From Pseudomonas sp. JUb42 (GTDB lineage Bacteria > Pseudomonadota > Gammaproteobacteria > Pseudomonadales > Pseudomonadaceae): 64,000 nt of DNA. Below the pieces are notes generated by a model. It did not search any database and was not told where the DNA came from. It was given only the letters and a program-made list of their open reading frames with translations. The stretch covers positions 124,001-188,000 of the forward strand of contig NZ_JANUFD010000009.1 of assembly GCF_024807945.1 (NCBI RefSeq), written 5' to 3'. Within the stretch, counting starts at the first letter, position 1; each line of letters starts with the position of its first letter. This document shows positions 15,941-24,048 of this stretch, one piece after another. A program made the translations under genes and the position numbers.

Positions 15941-17469
15941 CGCTCTATACCAACGATTACCTGGAGTACTACCTGACCCTGGTCGCCTGGATCGTCAGCA
16001 ATGGCATCTGGGAGGTGCTCATGGACTCAGGGCTCTACGCCCTGCCCGTCATCGCTATCATCATCCAGGAATGGCTCAAGGCTCGCAGCGAGGGTGCCGA
16101 CGAAGGCAACAAGGGCATGCTCTCGACGATACGCGTCGAGAATCGCGTCTGGGTGGCCCTGGTAGTGATCATGTTCGCCGGGCTGCCCATGGTTGATCTG
16201 GACATTGGCACATTGAAATTCGACGAGGCCCGCTCGATACAGTGTCAGTACCAGGTCGCTCAGCCCCAGGACACCCAGTGGGGCAAGTCCTTCACGACCC
16301 TGAACAACCAAAGCGCCAAGGTACCGGTGTGGTGGTTCTTCACTCACTCGATGTCGAAGGCGGTGACCAACGCGGCCGTGGCCTCGATCCCCTGCGGCAC
16401 CGACCTGCGCCAGATGCGTATGGAGATCAGCAAAATCCGCATTCATGACCCGATCCTCGCCCAGGAGGTCTCCGACTTCACCAAGGACTGCTACGCAGCC
16501 TCCCGCGCCAAGCTGTTCATGAACCGGCCCACGCTGGATGCCAAGGTAATGAACGATGTCACCTGGATCGGCTCCCGCTACTTCAGCACTCAGCCTGGCT
16601 ACTACAACAACTACTACTCGCGCTCGCCGCGACAGGAATGGCCCTACGACCCGGTGCGTGATGCCGGCATGCCGAGAGTCAAGAATGGCGGTGGCTTCCC
16701 GATGTGTGATCAGTGGTGGAGCGACGGCGGTAAAGGCCTGCGCGATCGTCTGCTGGCCCAGGTTGATACGGGGCTGGTGGAGCGGTTCGTCAACTGGGCC
16801 AGCTTCATGAGCCCGGACGAGGTTAACGATGCGCTAATCCGGGAGATTGCATCGCCCCGGGCGCAGCGGATGACTCAGGGGCAGGTGTATACCGATTATG
16901 GGGGACAGGTGGGTGGGTCGATGTTCAACGATATGAGTCGTACGGCTGGGGCTTTGGGCTTAGGGATAGGATCGCTCGCGTATTTCCCGGCCATGGATGT
17001 GGTGCGTCAAGCTCTACCCATGGTGATGGCGCTATTGAAGATGGCGTTGATCATCTGCATACCGCTGCTGCTGGTGCTTAGCACTTTTGATTTGAAGTCG
17101 GTCATAACCGTCTCCATCGTCCAGTTTGCGATGATCTTTGTCGACTTCTGGTTTCAGCTAGGTCGGTGGCTGGACACCACGATAATAGATGCCCTGTATG
17201 GGTCGAATTCACCACATGGCACGCTCAATCCGTTACTAGGGATGAATAACGAACAGGAAGATATGCTGCTGAATTTTGTGCTGGGTGCAATGTTCATCGT
17301 GCTGCCCACCTTTTGGGTGGCAGCACTAGGTTTCGCAGGAGTGAATGCTGGAAAAGCCATGGATGGGCTAATTACCGGGACCAAAGATGCTCAAGCAGCA
17401 GGAGCAAAAGGTGGGGACGCTCTTAAGGACATTGGCATGGCGGCCATCAAGAGCAAGATGAAGAAATGA
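15937..17469 (+). CDS. Conjugal transfer protein TraG N-terminal-domain type
   Basis: A 510-aa inner-membrane protein. It has two N-terminal hydrophobic segments, a long periplasmic region with paired cysteines, and C-terminal membrane segments (LPMVMALLKMALIICIPLLLVL and NFVLGAMFIVLPTFWVAALGFAG). The layout is that of the TraG-N family of ICE mating-pair proteins involved in pilus assembly and mate recognition; this version ends after the membrane part, normal for the ICE family. The ATG at 15937 overlaps the preceding stop. It ends at a bidirectional terminator shared with the DUF3742 gene. Confidence 0.85.
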   Translation: MTLYTNDYLEYYLTLVAWIVSNGIWEVLMDSGLYALPVIAIIIQEWLKARSEGADEGNKGMLSTIRVENRVWVALVVIMFAGLPMVDLDIGTLKFDEARSIQCQYQVAQPQDTQWGKSFTTLNNQSAKVPVWWFFTHSMSKAVTNAAVASIPCGTDLRQMRMEISKIRIHDPILAQEVSDFTKDCYAASRAKLFMNRPTLDAKVMNDVTWIGSRYFSTQPGYYNNYYSRSPRQEWPYDPVRDAGMPRVKNGGGFPMCDQWWSDGGKGLRDRLLAQVDTGLVERFVNWASFMSPDEVNDALIREIASPRAQRMTQGQVYTDYGGQVGGSMFNDMSRTAGALGLGIGSLAYFPAMDVVRQALPMVMALLKMALIICIPLLLVLSTFDLKSVITVSIVQFAMIFVDFWFQLGRWLDTTIIDALYGSNSPHGTLNPLLGMNNEQEDMLLNFVLGAMFIVLPTFWVAALGFAGVNAGKAMDGLITGTKDAQAAGAKGGDALKDIGMAAIKSKMKK

Positions 17470-17476
17470 CGTCTCG

Positions 17477-17500
17477 GAGGGAGGCCAAAGTGCCTCCCTC
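17477..17500. terminator. Bidirectional terminator between TraG-N and DUF3742
   Basis: A perfect 9-bp stem GAGGGAGGC/GCCTCCCTC with a 6-nt loop lies between the two convergent stop codons. There is no long T-run, so it may be weak or act mainly as an mRNA end-stabilising stem. Confidence 0.55.
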
Positions 17501-17864
17501 ATTCATCATCGTCCCGGCCCGGATCCACGCGATACCCATTGATGTAGTAGCCAAAACCAGAATGGCCGTAGTCCCAGCCTTCCTGAGTGTCCGTCGCCTT
17601 GGAGTTCAAGCCTGCCACTGCCATTTCTTTGAGGAGCCAGAGCCCGAAGAGAGTCGCAGCAATCCAAAACGACACATACAAAGCAAGACCTGTGAGACCG
17701 AGCTTGAGTATCAGGAAAACCCATGTACATACGGTAGCGTTTACACCTCTACTGATAAGCCAGGTTTTCATGACTCTTTCAACAGATAGGTAACGACGTA
17801 CAGCCTCGCCTGCTAAGCGGCCCGCCTGACGTGACAGGCATTGGGCATTCTTTGAATCGTCCAT
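17499..17864 (-). CDS. DUF3742 family membrane protein (copy 1)
   Basis: A 121-aa protein with a central membrane hairpin (VFLILKLGLTGLALYVSFWIAATLFGLWLL) and the C-terminal GFGYYINGYRVD motif. DUF3742 genes normally follow TraG-N on the opposite strand in this ICE family; function unknown. The ATG at 17864 has GGGAG 9 nt upstream, better than the ATG three codons earlier. A diverged second copy lies directly upstream at 17924. Confidence 0.75.
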   Translation of the reverse strand: MDDSKNAQCLSRQAGRLAGEAVRRYLSVERVMKTWLISRGVNATVCTWVFLILKLGLTGLALYVSFWIAATLFGLWLLKEMAVAGLNSKATDTQEGWDYGHSGFGYYINGYRVDPGRDDDE

Positions 17865-17923
17865 GTTGATCATCTCCCTTTTGAAATTACAAAGCGCATT
17901 GAGGTGATTGCCCTATCGCGCTA

Positions 17924-18310
17924 TCACGCACGGCCCTGCTCCAGGTTCTCGTCTCTGCCTCCATCAACGCGGTAGTCCCCGCGGTAGTATCCGAAACCAG
18001 CCGGTCCGTCCCGCCAGCCATTTTCGTCATTTACCACGTAGACAGGCACAGCCCTGAGTTCCGCAAGCGCTTGGAGAACCAAAACCCCAAGATAGACCAC
18101 TACAACCCAGAACAGCACACACAAAGACAGGCCTATGAGGATGACCTTCGGTATGAGGAGAAGCCAGTCGCAGAGCTTGGAATTGGTGCCTTTGGCTAGC
18201 AGCCACCGTCTCATAGTGGTCGCTTCGAATAAGGCATATCGACGGGTCGCGGAGCCCCAAAAATAACCAAAACGGAACGCACGACCGGGCTTTCTACCTG
18301 ACCTTTTCAC
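17924..18310 (-). CDS. DUF3742 family membrane protein (copy 2)
   Basis: About 128 aa, starting at a GTG (18310) with GAGG and GAG upstream; a TTG at 18343 would add 11 residues. It has the same plan as its neighbour: basic N-terminus with an aromatic helix (FRFGYFWGSATRRYALFEATTMRRWLLAKGTNSKL), a membrane hairpin and a C-terminal GFGYYRGDYRVDGGRDE. The two copies are clearly paralogous but diverged, so the duplication is not recent. Confidence 0.7.
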   Translation of the reverse strand: MKRSGRKPGRAFRFGYFWGSATRRYALFEATTMRRWLLAKGTNSKLCDWLLLIPKVILIGLSLCVLFWVVVVYLGVLVLQALAELRAVPVYVVNDENGWRDGPAGFGYYRGDYRVDGGRDENLEQGRA

Positions 18311-18508
18311 CTTGGCTCCCTCGCTTGAAACAATCCTTTCCAAAGCGCGAGAAGATCAAAAAAGCGAATTACGCTGAAATCGGCTTTTTCCGACAATGTT
18401 GTGGGAGGTTTCCGAAAGCACCCAGACTAGAGGGACACATGCGACTCACTACCTCAGCCAGCCGCGCTACTGCGGGAGTCAGGAAGCGGTAAGCGAGAAA
18501 GAACCGGA

Positions 18509-18955
18509 TCAGTCTCGCCAGTATGAGTAAATCACCTGCTTGAGCGTAGGAAGCACTACGATCATGGCTTCCTTTGAAACAGTCCGAGTGTAGAAACCTC
18601 CTTCTGCCTCTCCAGCCTTAATTATTTCGTGGAACCTTGCTCGATTGTCAGGAGCGCAACTACCGAACCACGCACCGGTATCGTCATACTCCAGGGGGAC
18701 GGGCGTGGGCTTCCAAGGTTGAAACGTATAGTCGGCTGGATACCGTCGCTATGGCTGACGCTCTCGCCACTGAGTCGCACTTTTGAAGAAATCCAGATTC
18801 TGCTGCTTGATGGCAAGCAGCGTCGAGTCCTCCAGTTCATAGACAGCAAGAGCACAGGGTTCAACGCCAGATTCCGGAGGCGATCCCAAGGTGTAGGGTG
18901 CATAAATAAATACAGGAGTCGATAGCCCTATCTGGGCCGGGATCTTGGTTTTGAA
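18509..18955 (-). pseudogene. Unidentified gene interrupted by an in-frame amber codon
   Basis: Reading the minus strand from 18955 gives FKTKIPAQIGLSTPVFIYAP..., through VEPCALAVYELEDSTLLAIKQQ, to ERQP; then a TAG; then, in the same frame, RRYPADYTFQPWKPTPVPLE..., ending at a TGA at 18509. Both halves have the composition of real protein and no start codon is found before an upstream stop. I do not recognise the family; the size (about 148 codons) and neighbourhood would suit a small accessory or immunity-type protein. It looks like a decaying gene. Confidence 0.45.
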
Positions 18956-19493
18956 TTATTTTCGGACGCTTACAAAGATTCTTCATCCAGTGCTTCAAGA
19001 TACTCACGTACGGCGCGAGTACTCAACGACGGATCGCTCCAGTTCACTTATCCTTTGTTGGGTACGCCTCGTTGCCGACTAGCATCCGCATTGGATAATG
19101 TCGGCATCCAAAGCACAACCTTCGTGCTTGACCAAGCTTACGACGATGCAGCCGCGCAGCAACTCGCTGAATAGACAATGAAATATCGAGTTATCACAAA
19201 ACAATTTCCAACAGAATCGGCCAATAGCAATCGAACTTGTCCGTTTCACTCCATGCCTCATGAACAAAGGCCGTAGCAAAAATCAGAATTAAGCCGATAC
19301 GGCTCTGTGCAGCTGCGCCATGGTCGGATGACGCTATAACGTGCCCACCAGTGTCCCTACGCCACTTACAACTCACAAACCGCGTAGGAAGCTACGCACT
19401 GTCTAGCTCTCCATCATGAAACCAGTTGACTCCTCGGAGCCCCCCAACCGAAGACTGCGATAACGCGAAATCTGGGTGCGCTCAGCGCATGTA
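18956..19493. other. Gene-poor stretch with a possible 3' gene remnant
   Basis: On the minus strand, 19047-18970 reads VNWSDPSLSTRAVREYLEALDEESL and a stop. This looks like the C-terminal end of a larger protein cut off by a stop just upstream. Nothing else in the stretch to 19493 is a convincing gene; short frames here lack ribosome binding sites and family signatures. Base composition is more AT-rich than the mating-pair genes. Confidence 0.35.
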
Positions 19494-19522
19494 TTGACAA
19501 GCATCATCGACACCACTAGATT
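19494..19522 (+). promoter_or_regulatory. Sigma-70 promoter for the ahpD-trx-trxB genes
   Basis: A consensus -35 TTGACA (19494-19499), 17-bp spacing and TAGATT (19517-19522). It lies about 70 bp upstream of the ahpD ATG with no other gene between. A nearby TAGATCTA palindrome at about 19562 could be an operator, but there is no second copy to support that. Confidence 0.6.
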
Positions 19523-19599
19523 AGGAAGCGCGCGTTTCCCTAAAATTCGGCGCGATTACTCTAGATCTATAACAACGATAAAACGATAGGAGAATCATA

Positions 19600-20202
19600 A
19601 TGAGTCGTTTCCAAGCCTTGAAACCCGGCCAATCCCCTGATCCAAAGGTCAACGAACTCCTTGCGGGGGCTAGCAATGGCTGGTGGCAAGATAGCTCCAT
19701 GTTCGGCACTATCGCTCGGCAACCCGCCTTGCTGAAAACCATTGTCCCTGTTTTCGAATCCTTCTTCGGCGCAGGTCGCATTCCAGCTCATGTTTTTGAA
19801 ATGATGCGGCTTAAAACCGGTGAAATTAATGACTGCACTTATTGTAAAGAAGTGCGTACCGAAGCAACCCGAGAGTTGATCAAAGAAAAAGAATCCGCCT
19901 TTTTTGGAAAGGTCGACTTTGACCGTCTCCCATTGAACGAAGCGTTAGCTGTCCAGCTTGCCGAGTACATCGCCGGCGATCCGAACTATATTCCTGATGG
20001 ATTCTTCGAGAGGCTCGCAGGGACCTACAGCGAAGAAGAGGTTATCGAACTGGTGTTTGCTTGCAGCATCTTTAATTGGGGTAACAAGTTCAACATCACC
20101 ATGCAAATCGATAGCAGCGAAGAAAGCGGCTACACGAAAGGCTTGGTCTACCCAGGTGCTGATATCCGCGCTGCCGCCAACTCGCCAACCCACGGAGAAT
20201 AA
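19600..20202 (+). CDS. Carboxymuconolactone decarboxylase/AhpD-fold protein
   Basis: A 200-aa AhpD-like protein with the redox pair CTYC (C79, C82) after the family's conserved glutamate (TGEIND). Members act as thiol peroxidases or disulfide reductases. In classical AhpD the motif continues to a histidine four residues after the second cysteine; here the segment reads CTYCKEVR, so arginine replaces it and the mechanism may differ. AGGAG lies 7 nt before the ATG, and the thioredoxin gene starts 2 bp after the stop. The direct neighbours suggest it receives electrons from, or passes disulfides to, the adjacent thioredoxin pair. Similar ahpD-trx pairs occur, as I recall, in allicin-tolerance islands of garlic-associated bacteria. 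Confidence 0.8.
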   Translation: MSRFQALKPGQSPDPKVNELLAGASNGWWQDSSMFGTIARQPALLKTIVPVFESFFGAGRIPAHVFEMMRLKTGEINDCTYCKEVRTEATRELIKEKESAFFGKVDFDRLPLNEALAVQLAEYIAGDPNYIPDGFFERLAGTYSEEEVIELVFACSIFNWGNKFNITMQIDSSEESGYTKGLVYPGADIRAAANSPTHGE

Positions 20203-20203
20203 T

Positions 20204-20527
20204 ATGGAAGGTGAACAAATGATGCATGTCGACGGTGAATCTTTGGTTCGGCATATTCGTGAAGACGAATTTGTGATGGTTGATTTCTGGGCAACATGGT
20301 GCGCACCGTGTCGAGCAATGGCTCCAATGCTTGATCGCCTGGCTAAAGAGTTCCCAAGCCTTCGTATCGTCAAGATCGACGCGGAGGAGCACAAGCACCT
20401 GCTGAACGATTACGACGTTCGAAGTCTGCCAAACTTGCAAATTTATCGCGCGGGACAACGCGTTGATCAGCTAATGGGTAAAGTACCTTACGAAATGATA
20501 CGTAGAGCCGTCGCAAGCGCTACGTGA
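20204..20527 (+). CDS. trx: Thioredoxin
   Basis: A 107-aa thioredoxin with the active site WCAPC (C33, C36), the preceding VDFWAT strand and the cis-proline segment VRSLPNLQIY. The start at 20204 has GGAG 6 nt upstream and lies 2 bp after ahpD; a second ATG at 20219 also has a GGAAGGTG site, giving a 102-aa form. It is a cytoplasmic disulfide reductase, here a second copy carried as ICE cargo beside its own reductase gene. Confidence 0.88.
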   Translation: MEGEQMMHVDGESLVRHIREDEFVMVDFWATWCAPCRAMAPMLDRLAKEFPSLRIVKIDAEEHKHLLNDYDVRSLPNLQIYRAGQRVDQLMGKVPYEMIRRAVASAT

Positions 20528-20560
20528 ATCTCTGAAGTATTTTCAGCCCCCCACCCCATT

Positions 20561-20581
20561 CCGACTAGAAACTTTAGTCGG
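20561..20581. other. Small hairpin between trx and trxB
   Basis: CCGACTA/TAGTCGG stem with a 7-nt loop in the 165-bp gap. There is no T-run after it, so it is more likely a processing or attenuating stem than a full terminator; trxB follows on the same strand with its own ribosome binding site (AGAGG). Confidence 0.35.
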
Positions 20582-20692
20582 GATCGGGCTTATCTGACGA
20601 CACCAGCAACTGGCAGATCGTGAGCGATAAATAGCCTGTTCATAGAAATCATTACCACTCAATCGCCCTAAAATTATAAGAGGTATTATTAA

Positions 20693-21670
20693 ATGTCCAA
20701 ATGCAGGCACGCGCGTGTACTAATATTGGGATCGGGTCCTGCTGGTTTTTCAGCCGCAGTCTATGCGGCACGCGCTAATTTGAATCCGGTGCTGATTACA
20801 GGCATCGAGCAAGGCGGTCAATTGATGGCAACGACAGATGTAGATAACTGGCCAGCAGATCCGCAGGGAGTCCAAGGACCTGAGCTGATGCAGCGTTTTC
20901 AAGAGCATGCCGAGCGCTTTAATACACAGTTGATTGTTGATCATATACACACTGCCAGGTTGGAGGAAAAGCCAATTCGTTTGATCGGTGAGCAGGGAGA
21001 TTACACATGCGACGCTCTTATCATCGCTACTGGTGCATCGGCGCAATACCTGGGTCTGCCATCGGAAGAAGCATTTATGGGCAAAGGTGTGTCGGCCTGC
21101 GCTACCTGTGATGGCTTCTTCTATCGGGACCGGGAAGTAGCGGTGATCGGAGGGGGTAATACCGCTGTCGAGGAAGCGCTGTACCTGTCGAATATTGCCA
21201 GCAAGGTCACGATAGTCCACCGTCGAGAAAAATTTCGTGCCGAGGCAATCCTGATCGAGCGGCTAAATACCCGAGTCGCAGAAGGAAAGGTTATTATAAA
21301 GTATAACCACACACTTGATGAAATAACCGGAGACTCTAGTGGTGTGACCAGCATCAATATAAAGTCGACTGAAGAAAACATAATTTCTTCGCTCGGAGTT
21401 CATGGTCTGTTTATTGCCATTGGTCACAAACCAAACACAAATATTTTCAAAGGTCAACTCGACATGCGAAATGGCTTTATCAAGACACGTTCTGGCCTTG
21501 ATGGCATGGCCACAGCAACTAACATCCCGGGCGTATTTGCCGCAGGAGATGTCCAGGACCACATTTATCGACAGGCCATTACTAGCGCAGGTACAGGATG
21601 CATGGCAGCTTTAGACGCGCAACGTTATCTCGAAACTCAGGAAATTGCTCGTGGTTCGCCTTCTCGGTAA
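20693..21670 (+). CDS. trxB: Thioredoxin reductase (NADPH)
   Basis: A 325-aa complete TrxB. It has the FAD site GSGPAG (residues 13-18), the redox disulfide CATC (C136, C139), the NADPH site GGGNTAVEE with HRREKFRA, and the C-terminal GDVQDHIYRQAITSAGTGCMAA. All expected residues are present, so it should reduce thioredoxin with NADPH. This is unlike the divergent dithiol oxidases of holomycin or gliotoxin clusters, which also use CxxC but lack parts of the NADPH domain. With the preceding trx and ahpD-like genes it forms a self-contained reductase chain. Confidence 0.9.
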   Translation: MSKCRHARVLILGSGPAGFSAAVYAARANLNPVLITGIEQGGQLMATTDVDNWPADPQGVQGPELMQRFQEHAERFNTQLIVDHIHTARLEEKPIRLIGEQGDYTCDALIIATGASAQYLGLPSEEAFMGKGVSACATCDGFFYRDREVAVIGGGNTAVEEALYLSNIASKVTIVHRREKFRAEAILIERLNTRVAEGKVIIKYNHTLDEITGDSSGVTSINIKSTEENIISSLGVHGLFIAIGHKPNTNIFKGQLDMRNGFIKTRSGLDGMATATNIPGVFAAGDVQDHIYRQAITSAGTGCMAALDAQRYLETQEIARGSPSR

Positions 21671-21719
21671 TCGAAAGATCTCCCAAGTAGTAGGGAGGCA
21701 TGGGATGTGCGCTCTACAC

Positions 21720-22304
21720 CTAGTGCAGGCTGGAAAGAGCCATATCCCTCGCCATTTTCATCGCGAGAATATCCTTGGTAGAAGTCGAGACAACCAGCAT
21801 TCCTTGGATGACCACCATCAGATAAGCGCCCAATGCGTCCACATCCGCACGTTTGTCCAAATCGCCATTTTCCTGAGCCCACATCAAACGAAGTCGCAGT
21901 GTCTTCTGCATCTCGTTCAACCCGGATATAGCCCCACGACCAAGGCACGCATCAACGCTCAATAATTCAGCAAAAAGTTTCGTTATGAGACAACCTGCAG
22001 GTCGTTCGCTGCCTTCATAAGCGGTATCAATAATTGTGTCAAAAATCATTCTAAGGGATTCATCGAGAGGCGATTCAAACATTGCCAGCAAAAGAGCCAA
22101 ATATGACTCTTCCTTCAAATACTGTTCAAGACACAATAAAAATAACTCTCGCTTGCTTCCATACGCCTTATAAATACTGCCAGCGGTAAGCCCCGTTGCA
22201 TCTTCGATATCGCGCATTGAAGTGGCCTGATATCCTTTTTGCCAAAACGTCCGGCTCACCAATCGCACGACATCAGTTTCATTGAATTCACGGGGCCTTG
22301 CCAC
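21720..22304 (-). CDS. TetR family regulator (cargo module, left edge)
   Basis: A 194-aa TetR protein starting at GTG. N-terminal DNA-binding part: VVRLVSRTFWQKGYQATSMRDIEDATGLTAGSIYKAYGSK (in segments). The ligand domain contains ERPAGCLITK, with one cysteine in a position shared by many NemR-like TetR proteins; whether it senses electrophiles is an inference. It is convergent with trxB (50-bp gap) and downstream of the ketosynthase gene. A GCATTAATGC palindrome 23 bp upstream of its start is a possible own operator. Confidence 0.82.
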   Translation of the reverse strand: MARPREFNETDVVRLVSRTFWQKGYQATSMRDIEDATGLTAGSIYKAYGSKRELFLLCLEQYLKEESYLALLLAMFESPLDESLRMIFDTIIDTAYEGSERPAGCLITKLFAELLSVDACLGRGAISGLNEMQKTLRLRLMWAQENGDLDKRADVDALGAYLMVVIQGMLVVSTSTKDILAMKMARDMALSSLH

Positions 22305-22326
22305 AATTTACTCTCTCTGAAAAACA

Positions 22327-22342
22327 TTAGCATTAATGCCAA
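22327..22342. promoter_or_regulatory. Candidate operator upstream of the left TetR gene
   Basis: TTAGCATTAATGCCAA: a 16-bp near-perfect palindrome (core GCATTAATGC perfect) directly before the GTG start at 22304. This is size and position typical of TetR autoregulation. Confidence 0.4.
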
Positions 22343-22397
22343 CCGGAATGAAATACGCACGTCCGATGACGTAAATCAATCAGCAATTAGCTGAAGA

Positions 22398-22640
22398 TTA
22401 ACCTGAGTAATGCATGAAAACAAGCGCAATACCAGTAGCTGAATAAAACTGCGAAATCCCATGCTTAACTAAATCTAGAGTCACAACCTCACTCTGACAT
22501 TTTCTGCTACTAATCCAGCAGTAGGCCAAGAGATCTTTTCCATGCGCGACTCGAGGGAGTGATCTCATGGCTGTAATGGACCCTCGTAAGATCGCAGCAT
22601 GAAAGGCTTCCATTGTATAGCAAAATGGACAAATACTCAT
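22398..22640 (-). CDS. Small hypothetical protein with an N-terminal CPFC motif
   Basis: An 80-aa frame starting MSICPFCYTMEAF. The ATG is preceded by GGAGG at 5-nt spacing and lies 17 bp after the ketosynthase stop, so it could be co-translated with it. I do not recognise a family. The CxxC near the start would fit a redox or metal site and matches the theme of the island. The rest of the protein (including CWISSRKC) shows no known fold, and it might be a truncated remnant. Confidence 0.4.
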   Translation of the reverse strand: MSICPFCYTMEAFHAAILRGSITAMRSLPRVAHGKDLLAYCWISSRKCQSEVVTLDLVKHGISQFYSATGIALVFMHYSG

Positions 22641-22657
22641 CGCATCCTCCACTACGA

Positions 22658-23926
22658 TCAGTGGTCATCGGATAACCATCGCTTGAACACCACGCTGACG
22701 TTGACGCCTCCAAATCCAAACCCATTTGACAAGGCGTAATCCGTGGTGATGCTGCGGGCGGCCTTACCTACGATATCCAGTCCTTCAGCCATAGGATCCA
22801 CATGGTCTAAATTCAGCGTGGGTGGCGCGATCCCATCGCGCAGGGCCAACACGGTGAAGAGTGCTTCAATACCTCCAGCTGCTCCAAACATGTGACCGGT
22901 CGCCGACTTGGTGGCACTGATCGCCAGTTGCGCGCCACGGCCGAACACCGCTTTTATCGCGGCCAACTCACTCTTGTCTCCCACCTGTGTCGAAGTTGCA
23001 TGAGCATTGAGATGACCAATCTGAGAGGGAGAAATCCCAGCTTGGCCGATTGCCGCAAGCATTGCCCTCTGTGCGCCAGAACCATCAGAAGGGCCCGCCG
23101 TCAGATGATAGGCGTCGGCGCTAGCGCCATAACCTACTAACTCCGCAATAGGTTTTGCACCGCGAGCCAAGGCGTGCTCCAACGACTCCAAGACCAAGAT
23201 GCCTGCGCCCTCGGCAATCACAAAGCCGTCTCGATTGACATCAAACGGCCGCGATGCTTTTTCTGGTGTGTCGTTGAAATTCGAGGAAAGCGCCCGGGCT
23301 GCGGCAAATGCGCCCATGCTTACTCGGTCGATGGCTGCTTCGGCGCCGCCGCAAATAGCCACATCGGCCTCACCTGCACGAATGAGTCTTGCGGCATCAG
23401 CTATCGCCTGTGCGCCAGCGGCACAGGCTGTCGCGGGAGCACTGATAGGCCCTTTGAATCCATAGCGGATACTGACCCAGCCAGCAGCAAGGTTGGCAAG
23501 GAAAGAAGGAGCAGTAAAAGGAGAAAGCCGCCGCGTACCTTGTGCGTCTGTCGTCCTGACTGCGGCAATGATGGTGGGAAACCCGCCAAGACCGGTAGCA
23601 ATGACCGTTGCCGTACGTTCGCGAGAAGCCTCATCCTGAGGAATCCATCCAGCCTGCAGGACTGCCTCATCCGTGGCGGCCAGTGCAAACTGGATGAATC
23701 GGTCCATCTTCTTCTGATCCTTGACGTCTACAGTTCGATTAACATCAAACCCTATCGGCTCATCCACCTCGGGAACCAACCCCGCGACCTGGGACGCTAC
23801 ATCAGGCGCAAATCCGGGGGCTAGACGACGTAAACCCGAATGCCCGTCGATCAGACGAGACCAAACTGCTTCAACCCCACAACCGAGCGGGGACACAGCG
23901 CCTAGCCCTGTAACAACAATGCGCAT
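22658..23926 (-). CDS. FabF-type beta-ketoacyl-ACP synthase (copy 1)
   Basis: A 422-aa KAS II-like condensing enzyme with a full Cys-His-His triad: C168 in TACAAGAQAI, H309 in NAHATSTQ and H345 in KSATGHM. It ends with the substrate-gate loop SNGFGFGGVN. Housekeeping FabF usually has a threonine where this has the final valine (GFGG-T-N). The ATG at 23926 has AGGAG 6 nt upstream. The closest relative in view is the copy at 24751 (by eye about 70% identical, aligning without gaps through the catalytic cysteine). No acyl carrier protein, KAS III or other PKS gene is near, so it is not part of an obvious biosynthetic line. It may be a spare or drug-insensitive FabF, or make a special acyl chain. 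Confidence 0.85.
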   Translation of the reverse strand: MRIVVTGLGAVSPLGCGVEAVWSRLIDGHSGLRRLAPGFAPDVASQVAGLVPEVDEPIGFDVNRTVDVKDQKKMDRFIQFALAATDEAVLQAGWIPQDEASRERTATVIATGLGGFPTIIAAVRTTDAQGTRRLSPFTAPSFLANLAAGWVSIRYGFKGPISAPATACAAGAQAIADAARLIRAGEADVAICGGAEAAIDRVSMGAFAAARALSSNFNDTPEKASRPFDVNRDGFVIAEGAGILVLESLEHALARGAKPIAELVGYGASADAYHLTAGPSDGSGAQRAMLAAIGQAGISPSQIGHLNAHATSTQVGDKSELAAIKAVFGRGAQLAISATKSATGHMFGAAGGIEALFTVLALRDGIAPPTLNLDHVDPMAEGLDIVGKAARSITTDYALSNGFGFGGVNVSVVFKRWLSDDH

Positions 23927-24048
23927 ACACAACTCCTTTCTTAAAATAAAACTAACCAAAGCAATAGCACAATAAACAAGGCTTTAACTTGCGTAAAAAA
24001 CCGAATAGCCAATATATCAATATTATCTTCTACCGCACTAAAGACTAA

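Noticed and set aside
13255..17469. Complete type IV secretion system
   Set aside because: Only five mating-pair genes are present; no ATPase (VirB4/TraC), coupling protein, relaxase or pilin gene is in the window.
20693..21670. Holomycin/gliotoxin-type dithiol oxidase
   Set aside because: Considered because of the redox context, but the NADPH-binding GGGNTAVEE and HRREKFRA motifs are complete, which fits ordinary thioredoxin reductase.
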